From an uncultured Clostridia bacterium (GTDB lineage: Bacteria > Bacillota > Clostridia > Saccharofermentanales > Saccharofermentanaceae), in the NCBI GenBank assembly GCA_946405115.1, contig CAMJGB010000103.1:1-6779 (forward strand): a DNA stretch of 6,779 nt, in the 5' to 3' direction. How positions within the stretch are numbered: position 1 is the stretch's first letter; each line of letters starts with the position of its first letter. The translations under genes were made by a program, and so were the position numbers. Below, one piece after another: positions 1-5,021 of the stretch. Under the pieces are notes generated by a model. That model was not told the DNA's origin. It saw nothing but the letters and a program-made list of their open reading frames with translations, and did no database searches.

Positions 1-43
1 ATCGACCCTAAGTAATATTCTTTCTTTATACTCCATTTCTTTT

Positions 44-80
44 CCCCGCCGCTTATTTATAAACGGCGGGGTTTCTTCTT
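44..80 (+). terminator. Rho-independent terminator of an upstream gene
   Basis: An 8-bp perfect GC-rich stem pairs CCCCGCCG (44-51) with CGGCGGGG (64-71) around a 12-nt AT-rich loop, followed by a pyrimidine tail TTTCTTCTT (72-80). It lies only 9 nt before the decarboxylase start codon. It most simply ends transcription of a gene left of the window; a frame ending at TAA 13-15 could be that gene's tail but is too short to assign. Alternatively it could act as a leader attenuator for the decarboxylase gene. Confidence 0.85.
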
Positions 81-88
81 AATTAAGC

Positions 89-1417
89 ATGAAAAGACTC
101 GAAGACAAACTCGCATTATACGGACAAAGCGGAATAACACCCATGCATATGCCGGGACACAAGAGAAATCCCGACCTTGTTCCTGATTACCTTCAGAAAG
201 ACATAACCGAGATCAAGGACTTCGATAATCTTCATAACCCCACAGGCATATACAAGGAACTCGAGAAGGATGCAGCTTCACTTTGGAATGCAAAGTCTGC
301 CGTAATATCGGTTAACGGTGCAACAGCAGTAATCCTCTCTGCGATAATGGCTGCATCAGTTAACGGCAAGATACTGATCGCATCAAACTGCCATGTATCT
401 GTCTGGCATGCTTTGGAATTAACGGGTTCTTCATTCAGTGTAATTAACCCTGACACGGACCCCTCTTTGCCTTTCGCTTTATCGATAGATCCCGAGAAGG
501 TCAGGGCAAAGCTTCAGAAAGATCCTTACATCAAGACCGTCGTCATCACCTCCCCCACATACGAGGGAGTTGTAAGCGATGTCGATAAGATAATGGAAGC
601 CGTGCACGAAGAAGGTGCCGCACTTATTGTTGATTCTTCACACGGATCCCACTTCGGAATACATGATTCATTCCCGAAGACACCCGTCGCCGACGTCGTT
701 ATCAAGAGCACCCACAAGACGCTTCATGCACCTACTCAGACGGCGCTCCTTCTTACATACTCAGATGCGATAAAGGAAGATTCGATAAGACACTACATGG
801 ATATCTTCGAGTCCTCGAGTCCTTCCTACATTCTGACCGCAGGTATAAGCCGTGTTATCTATGACCTTCTTGAGAAGCCCGACATCACATACGCATGGAC
901 AGGCGCACTTAAGAAGTGCAGGAAGAAACTTAATAAAGAGCTTAGTCACCTTAAGCTTTATGATGACAAGAACATGGATCCTTCCAAGCTTGTCATCATT
1001 ACGGGCGGAGTCATGGACGGCAAAGAGCTTGAAGAAGCGCTTCGTTCAAGAAAGATCGAGATAGAAGCTTCCTTTAAGACACACATCATTGCCATGACAG
1101 GAATAGGAGATACTGAAGAATCTATTCTATATTTCGCAGATCAGCTCATCGATATTGACCGCGGCCTTTCAGGTACGGTAAGCGGCACTTACGAGAACAT
1201 CTGCCCCACCTCAAACATCAACCTTCTGATGAGCATCAAGGATGCCGTTAACTCAGAGAGCACCCGTATCCCCAAGGATGATTGCATGGGCAGAATATCT
1301 GCGTCCTATGTATTCAAATACCCTCCGGGAATCCCCGTTCTGATACCGGGACAATGCATCACGGGAGAGTGCCTGGCGCTTGTTTCAGACGAGCTTCTGA
1401 GCGTCGTGTCAGGTTGA
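89..1417 (+). CDS. Orn/Lys/Arg decarboxylase-family PLP enzyme
   Basis: A 442-residue cytoplasmic fold-type I PLP enzyme of the Orn/Lys/Arg decarboxylase family, the short form without the N-terminal wing domain of the E. coli enzymes. Visible signatures in order: PMHMPGHKR (18-26), DNLHNPTG (46-53), SVNGATA (74-80), SPTYEG (155-160), VDSSHGSHFG (181-190; Asp182 expected to contact the PLP pyridine nitrogen), STHKTL (207-212) with Lys210 as the expected Schiff-base lysine, and the C-terminal YPPGIPVLIPGQ (411-422). The core is therefore intact. Two places differ from what I remember as usual: SSHGSH instead of EAHGAH, and PGQ instead of PGE near the C-terminus. Likely role is amino-acid decarboxylation feeding polyamine metabolism; substrate (Arg, Lys or Orn) cannot be read from sequence. 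ATG 89 is the first start after an in-frame TAA at 80-82, but no Shine-Dalgarno precedes it. Its stop codon lies within the -35 box of the next promoter, so it is probably not in the SCIFF transcription unit. Confidence 0.9.
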   Translation: MKRLEDKLALYGQSGITPMHMPGHKRNPDLVPDYLQKDITEIKDFDNLHNPTGIYKELEKDAASLWNAKSAVISVNGATAVILSAIMAASVNGKILIASNCHVSVWHALELTGSSFSVINPDTDPSLPFALSIDPEKVRAKLQKDPYIKTVVITSPTYEGVVSDVDKIMEAVHEEGAALIVDSSHGSHFGIHDSFPKTPVADVVIKSTHKTLHAPTQTALLLTYSDAIKEDSIRHYMDIFESSSPSYILTAGISRVIYDLLEKPDITYAWTGALKKCRKKLNKELSHLKLYDDKNMDPSKLVIITGGVMDGKELEEALRSRKIEIEASFKTHIIAMTGIGDTEESILYFADQLIDIDRGLSGTVSGTYENICPTSNINLLMSIKDAVNSESTRIPKDDCMGRISASYVFKYPPGIPVLIPGQCITGECLALVSDELLSVVSG

Positions 1418-1443
1418 CATTAATAGAAGATATAAAGTATAAT
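1414..1443 (+). promoter_or_regulatory. Consensus sigma-A promoter for the SCIFF gene
   Basis: TTGACA (1414-1419) and TATAAT (1438-1443) are both perfect matches to the housekeeping consensus, separated by 18 bp. The start of transcription is expected near 1450, giving a leader of about 22 nt before the SCIFF start codon at 1473. The -35 box overlaps the TGA stop (1415-1417) of the decarboxylase gene. The spacing and position directly before a small peptide gene make this a confident call; activity itself is inferred. Confidence 0.88.
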
Positions 1444-1472
1444 CCGTCTATTAAATTTAAGGAGAGTTTGGT

Positions 1473-1616
1473 ATGTCAAGAATCGTAACTATCAACACTC
1501 GCGACCTTTCCAAGTCCGCTAAGGAAGGCGGCTGCGGCGAGTGCCAGACATCCTGCCAGTCAGCTTGTAAGACATCTTGCGGTGTCGCTAACCAGGCTTG
1601 CGAGAAGAAGTCCTAA
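1473..1616 (+). CDS. scfA: SCIFF ranthipeptide precursor (six-Cys peptide)
   Basis: A 47-residue peptide, too short for the ORF list, starting MSRIVTINTRDL and carrying six cysteines at 21, 24, 28, 32, 36 and 43. The core CGECQTSCQSACKTSC (21-36), then GVANQAC (37-43), is the hallmark of the SCIFF family of RiPP precursors. The N-terminal ~20 residues act as leader, bound by the maturase's recognition domain; the Cys-rich C-terminal half is the substrate. In the studied Clostridium thermocellum homologue CteA, Cys32 is linked to Thr37 by a thioether at a non-alpha carbon, which defines ranthipeptides. Here position 37 is Gly, so that bond cannot form in the same way. An AAGGAG site (1459-1464) sits 8 nt before ATG. 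The gene has its own consensus promoter and is followed by a terminator, then its maturase. SCIFF-derived ranthipeptides have been linked to quorum sensing in solventogenic clostridia; the role here is unknown. Confidence 0.95.
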   Translation: MSRIVTINTRDLSKSAKEGGCGECQTSCQSACKTSCGVANQACEKKS

Positions 1617-1650
1617 TCTTAGGAATTCTGACAAATGAGCAGAGCAAAGG

Positions 1651-1680
1651 GTCTCGTAATGTAAATTATGAGACTTTTTT
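1651..1680 (+). terminator. Terminator between SCIFF gene and maturase
   Basis: A 10-bp stem pairs 1651-1660 (GTCTCGTAAT) with 1665-1674 (ATTATGAGAC) with one G-U pair, closed by a GTAA tetraloop (GNRA type) and followed by six T residues (1675-1680). It starts 34 nt after the SCIFF stop codon and ends 24 nt before the maturase start. Because no separate promoter is evident in the remaining 24 nt, it probably acts as a partial terminator, letting a fraction of transcripts continue into the maturase gene. That yields abundant precursor and little enzyme. Confidence 0.88.
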
Positions 1681-1692
1681 ACTGCCTTTCTT

Positions 1693-1707
1693 AAGGAGAT
1701 AAACTTG
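1693..1707 (+). promoter_or_regulatory. RBS and TTG start of the maturase
   Basis: AAGGAG (1693-1698) lies 6 nt before TTG (1705-1707). This strong Shine-Dalgarno fixes the non-ATG start, and the resulting N-terminus (MIHCYKF) is what I expect for SCIFF maturases. There is no nearby ATG that would give a comparable protein. TTG initiation normally lowers translation, which fits low enzyme-to-substrate stoichiometry. Confidence 0.85.
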
Positions 1708-3114
1708 ATTCACTGTTACAAATTTGATGATAAGAACATAGTACTCGACGTATTCTCAGGCTCCATCCACATGGTGGACGAAGTAGCTTACGAGATCATC
1801 CAGATGTATGAGGACCATACAAGAGAGCAGATCATTGAAGCAGTCTGCCCCAAGTTCAACGTTACTGAAGCTGACGTCGACGAGTGTATCGCAGATATCG
1901 AAGCATTGAAGGAAGCTGGTAAGCTTTTCGCGCCGGATAAGTACGCGAACATTGCTTACGACCTTAAGAAGAGAAAGTGGACTTTAAAGGCGCTCTGCCT
2001 CCATGTTGCACACACATGTAATCTCAACTGCTCTTACTGTTTTGCAGCGCAGGGCAAGTTCCACGGCAAAAGAGGTCTCATGAGCTTCGAGACAGGTAAG
2101 CGCGCCATCGATTTCCTCATCGAGAACTCGGGTTACCACAAGAACCTCGACATCGACTTCTTCGGCGGTGAGCCGCTCATGAACTGGGATGTAGTAAAGC
2201 AGCTCGTTCTTTACGGACGCTCCATCGAGAAGGATGCAGGCAAGAACATCAGATTTACGCTCACAACTAACGGCGTAAACATTGACGATGATGTGATCGA
2301 GTTCTGCAATCAGGAGATGCATAACGTAGTATTAAGTCTCGACGGCCGTAAGGAAGTTAACGACCGTTTCCGCGTAGACATGAAGGGCAACGGTTCCTAC
2401 GATGTCATCGTGCCCAAGTTTAAGAAGTTCGTTGAGGCAAGAGGTGACAAGAGCTACTACATGCGCGGCACCTACACTCATTTCAACACTGATTTTGTAA
2501 ATGACATAAAGCATATGGCTGACTTAGGCTTCAAGGAGCTTTCCATGGAGCCTGTAGTAACTTCTCCCGACTCCCCTTCTTTCCTTACGGAAGAAGACCT
2601 GCCCATCCTCATGGAGCAGTACGAGGAACTCGCACACGAGATGATCAAGCGTAACGCTGAAGGCAACGGCTTCACGTTCTACCACTATATGCTTGACTTA
2701 ACATGCGGTCCCTGCATCTATAAGAGAATATCAGGATGCGGCGCAGGAACAGAATATGTTGCCGTAACCCCCTGGGGCGACCTTTACCCCTGCCATCAGT
2801 TCGTAGGCGACGAGAAGATGAAGCTCGGCGACATCTTCGAGGGCTTCACCGCCCGCGGCAAGGAAGTAAGCGATGAATTCGCACAGGTAAACTGCTACAC
2901 AAGAGAAGGCTGCAAGGATTGCTGGGCTAAGCTTTACTGCTCCGGCGGATGTGCTGCCAACGCTTACCACTCGGGCGGCTCCATAACAGACATCTACGAA
3001 TACGGATGCAAGCTCTTCCGTAAGAGGATAGAGTGTGCTCTCGCGGTGCGCCTTTCCAACCTCAACGAGGAAGATATCTATGTACCTGACTCTGACGCTG
3101 AATCCGTCGATTGA
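1705..3114 (+). CDS. scfB: SCIFF radical SAM/SPASM thioether maturase
   Basis: A 469-residue cytoplasmic radical SAM enzyme, the usual length for SCIFF maturases (CteB type), that installs the thioether bridge in the adjacent precursor. Residues 1-80 match the expected RiPP recognition element that holds the leader. The radical SAM domain carries the [4Fe-4S] motif C105-x3-C109-x2-C112 (CNLNCSYC) and the SAM-binding GGEP motif at 154-157 within DFFGGEPLMNW. The C-terminal SPASM domain has Cys334, 337, 345, 363, 397, 403, 406, 412, 416 and 435, including C345-x12-G-x4-C363 and C403-x2-C406-x5-C412-x3-C416, sufficient for two auxiliary [4Fe-4S] clusters. No key cysteine is missing, so it should be active. 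Assignment rests on these motifs plus the SCIFF gene 88 nt upstream. Transcription is probably read-through from the SCIFF promoter past the terminator. Its last 35 nt overlap the kinase gene, suggesting co-transcription and perhaps translational coupling. Confidence 0.95.
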   Translation: MIHCYKFDDKNIVLDVFSGSIHMVDEVAYEIIQMYEDHTREQIIEAVCPKFNVTEADVDECIADIEALKEAGKLFAPDKYANIAYDLKKRKWTLKALCLHVAHTCNLNCSYCFAAQGKFHGKRGLMSFETGKRAIDFLIENSGYHKNLDIDFFGGEPLMNWDVVKQLVLYGRSIEKDAGKNIRFTLTTNGVNIDDDVIEFCNQEMHNVVLSLDGRKEVNDRFRVDMKGNGSYDVIVPKFKKFVEARGDKSYYMRGTYTHFNTDFVNDIKHMADLGFKELSMEPVVTSPDSPSFLTEEDLPILMEQYEELAHEMIKRNAEGNGFTFYHYMLDLTCGPCIYKRISGCGAGTEYVAVTPWGDLYPCHQFVGDEKMKLGDIFEGFTARGKEVSDEFAQVNCYTREGCKDCWAKLYCSGGCAANAYHSGGSITDIYEYGCKLFRKRIECALAVRLSNLNEEDIYVPDSDAESVD

Positions 3115-4033
3115 TTACTACGTCAATCTACCCTCAGGGAAAAAGCTCATAACGGGCACGGATGACGGTCCCGCCGTTAACCGCAGCGTTAAGGAGAACT
3201 TCGAAGCGGGCGGCAAAGGCATTAATGTCGCGCTCGTTTTACACCGTCTCGGAAATAACTCCGCCAAGGTTACTGCAGCTGGATTTGAAGCAGGTTTTAC
3301 AGGCAAAGAGGTAATCAGGATCATCGAGCAGGACGGGCTTATATCTAAGTTCATCGAGGTACCCGGCAACACGAGGATCAATCTCAAGGCAAAGGACGGC
3401 AACGGAGTTGAGACCGAGATCAACGGGTCAGGACCCGCCGTCGGTCCCGGCGACATAACAAGACTTATCGACACCTTAAAGAAGACAGACTTTGACACGC
3501 TCTTCATCTCAGGGTCTTTACCCCGTTCGCTTAACAGTGATGCATATTCCGTTATACTGACAGCCGTTCTCGGGTTTAATCCTGAGGCGCGCATCATATT
3601 AGACTGCGAGGGTGATGCTCTTATCTCCTGTCTTAAGCACAAGCCTTTTCTTATCAAGCCGAATGCACGCGAGCTTGCAGCTCTTACGGGAATGAAGATA
3701 AACACCTCTTCCCCTCTTAACGACATCCGCGAAGCCGCACTTAAGCTGATACGCCAAGGCGCCCGCAACGTTCTTGTCTCACTCGGAGAGAACGGTGCTT
3801 TCCTTCTTACGGAGTCCGGCGAGTATTATCACACTCCGGGTATTAAAGGCGACGTCATAAGCACCATAGGCGCAGGTGACACCATGGTCGCTTCGTTCAT
3901 TTTCGGTATCGATAACGGATTGGACATGAAAAAAGCGCTCGAGTTCTCGAACGCCTGCGCGGCAAGAGCTGCTTTCGGCGAAGGTATTCCCGGCGCCGAT
4001 ATCCTGTTAGAAGTACTTAGAGAATTCTCATGA
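3080..4033 (+). CDS. PfkB-family sugar-phosphate kinase, probably 1-phosphofructokinase
   Basis: A 317-residue cytoplasmic ribokinase/PfkB-fold kinase resembling FruK/LacC, which phosphorylate fructose 1-phosphate or tagatose 6-phosphate with ATP. Seen in order: LTLNPSIDYYV at the N-terminus, AGGKGINVALVLHRLG (43-58), TRIN and TEINGSGP (98-119), SGSLP (144-148), KPNARELAALTG (193-204), VLVSLGENGA (231-240) and the PfkB signature GAGDTM (264-269), with Asp267 as the expected catalytic base. I chose ATG 3080 over an in-frame ATG at 3035: it has GAGGAAG (3067-3073) 6 nt upstream, gives the canonical MYLTLTLNPS start and a normal family length. The start lies inside the maturase gene (35-nt overlap, different frame), so translation is likely coupled. 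No fructose PTS gene or DeoR regulator is present, so the usual fru operon context is missing and the exact substrate is uncertain. Its last 17 bp overlap the convergent C39-like gene and no terminator is apparent. Confidence 0.88.
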   Translation: MYLTLTLNPSIDYYVNLPSGKKLITGTDDGPAVNRSVKENFEAGGKGINVALVLHRLGNNSAKVTAAGFEAGFTGKEVIRIIEQDGLISKFIEVPGNTRINLKAKDGNGVETEINGSGPAVGPGDITRLIDTLKKTDFDTLFISGSLPRSLNSDAYSVILTAVLGFNPEARIILDCEGDALISCLKHKPFLIKPNARELAALTGMKINTSSPLNDIREAALKLIRQGARNVLVSLGENGAFLLTESGEYYHTPGIKGDVISTIGAGDTMVASFIFGIDNGLDMKKALEFSNACAARAAFGEGIPGADILLEVLREFS

Positions 4034-4961
4034 TCCAGCAGCCGGTCATCTGAGGGGCCAGAGTATCGAACTGCCACCTTACGGATGTCCTTGAAGCACT
4101 GCCGGGATCTCTTATCTCAAATCCCTCTTCGTTATATCCAACGATAAGAATATACTGAGCTGAATTTGTAAAATCTCCGGGGCCCATCAGGCACATTACG
4201 ATATTGCCTACATCGAGGTTTCTCTCGATTCTGTCCTGATCGGCAGTGATTGGAGTTACATCGATTCCAAGACCCTGAGCGCCGTCACTCATCAAAGACC
4301 AGTTGGTTCCGCCCTCAAGCGTATATCCATTATTCTCTGCGAAAGCAGCCATCCATGCGGGATTCATATCAGCATTGCCAAGAAGGTAGCTCGCCACCAT
4401 GGAAAGCGCTGTAGGGCCGCTTCCGGCAATTCCGACGATACTTCCGGCATAACTTTTATATCCCCATCTCATGTCATACTGATAGTATTCAGGAACGCGC
4501 ACAGGCGAGAAATCACCTGTCACACTTATGGTGCCGGGATAATCAGGTGAATCCTGTGTTCCCGTAAGCTCAGGATAGTGAAGAACGAAGTCCAAAGCCT
4601 CGTGATTAGTTGTAAGAAGATTAACGATCTCCAAAGGATAAGAGAACGGATCAATGCCGTTAGCTGTCGCATAAGCGTCGATTACAGCCTGACATTCGGA
4701 AGGCGTATTAAGCGGATAGGAAGAATAGTCATCAGCCGCCACGGGTATATCAGCAATAGCTTCACCGGATTCTTGAGATACGGGATCCATCGTAGTGATA
4801 GTAACCGTACCTGAAGGCAAAGCCTCTCCCTCACCTTCCGACGGTTTATTATTTCTTAAGTAAACCAACGTACCGACTGTCGCGCCGACGAGCAAGAATG
4901 CGATGATACCTGCAATATAATTCTTAAGCTTCCCATTCTGATTCATAAAGTAATTATACAT
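4017..4961 (-). CDS. Membrane-anchored C39-like protein lacking catalytic Cys and His
   Basis: A 314-residue protein with a short basic N-terminus, one membrane segment (about residues 14-35), an acidic/Ser/Thr linker (38-80) and an extracellular domain. Residues 155-314 read as Peptidase_C39_2: VPEYYQYDMRWG (156-167), GSGPTALSMV (180-189), GGTNWSLM (217-224), MGPGDFTNSAQYILIVGY (259-276) and IRDPGS (283-288). Active relatives have GCGPTA and a GHF-type motif; here the nucleophile position is Ser181 (AGC, 4419-4421) and the His position is Gln269 (CAG, 4155-4157), while Asp285 remains. It is therefore probably a pseudoprotease or binding protein. There is no frameshift or internal stop, so it is not a decayed gene. 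ATG 4961 is chosen because GGAG (4972-4969) lies 7 nt upstream; a second ATG at 4946 (Met6) has no RBS. It follows a lipoprotein gene across a terminator and converges on the kinase gene. Confidence 0.82.
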   Translation of the reverse strand: MYNYFMNQNGKLKNYIAGIIAFLLVGATVGTLVYLRNNKPSEGEGEALPSGTVTITTMDPVSQESGEAIADIPVAADDYSSYPLNTPSECQAVIDAYATANGIDPFSYPLEIVNLLTTNHEALDFVLHYPELTGTQDSPDYPGTISVTGDFSPVRVPEYYQYDMRWGYKSYAGSIVGIAGSGPTALSMVASYLLGNADMNPAWMAAFAENNGYTLEGGTNWSLMSDGAQGLGIDVTPITADQDRIERNLDVGNIVMCLMGPGDFTNSAQYILIVGYNEEGFEIRDPGSASRTSVRWQFDTLAPQMTGCWIMRIL

Positions 4962-4991
4962 AAAAAAGCTCCGGGCATTAACCCGGAGCTT
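4960..4991 (-). terminator. Terminator of the lipoprotein gene, containing the next RBS
   Basis: A perfect 10-bp stem pairs 4966-4975 with 4982-4991 around a 6-nt loop. Read on the minus strand it is followed by TTTTTT (4967-4962), the classical layout of an intrinsic terminator, starting 30 nt after the lipoprotein stop codon. The 3' arm contains GGAG (4972-4969), the only Shine-Dalgarno for the C39-like gene, whose ATG begins right after the U tract. Any read-through RNA would therefore fold the binding site into the stem. Confidence 0.88.
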
Positions 4992-5021
4992 CTTATTAAA
5001 CTTCTGTAGTATCAGAAACTA

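Noticed and set aside
1..15. Last codons of an upstream gene (IDPK then TAA)
   Set aside because: Four codons cannot support a reading frame, and other frames also fit; only the terminator behind it hints at a gene.
1984..2970. Series of minus-strand open frames inside the maturase gene
   Set aside because: They mirror the codon pattern of the maturase, have no RBS or motif, and the plus-strand protein is certain.
3035..3079. Upstream in-frame ATG (3035) as start of the kinase
   Set aside because: It would add 15 residues unlike any kinase N-terminus, lacks an RBS, and the 3080 start has both RBS and the canonical family beginning.
3118..3768. 216-codon open frame on the minus strand inside the kinase gene
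   Set aside because: It is a frame shadow: the kinase frame has strong family motifs throughout, and the antisense product is low-complexity Ser/Pro/Leu-rich without a recognisable domain.
4017..4961. The C39-like protein as the SCIFF leader peptidase
   Set aside because: C39 peptidases do process RiPP leaders, but this one lacks the catalytic Cys and His, sits outside the membrane with no ABC transporter domain, and lies on the opposite strand in another unit.
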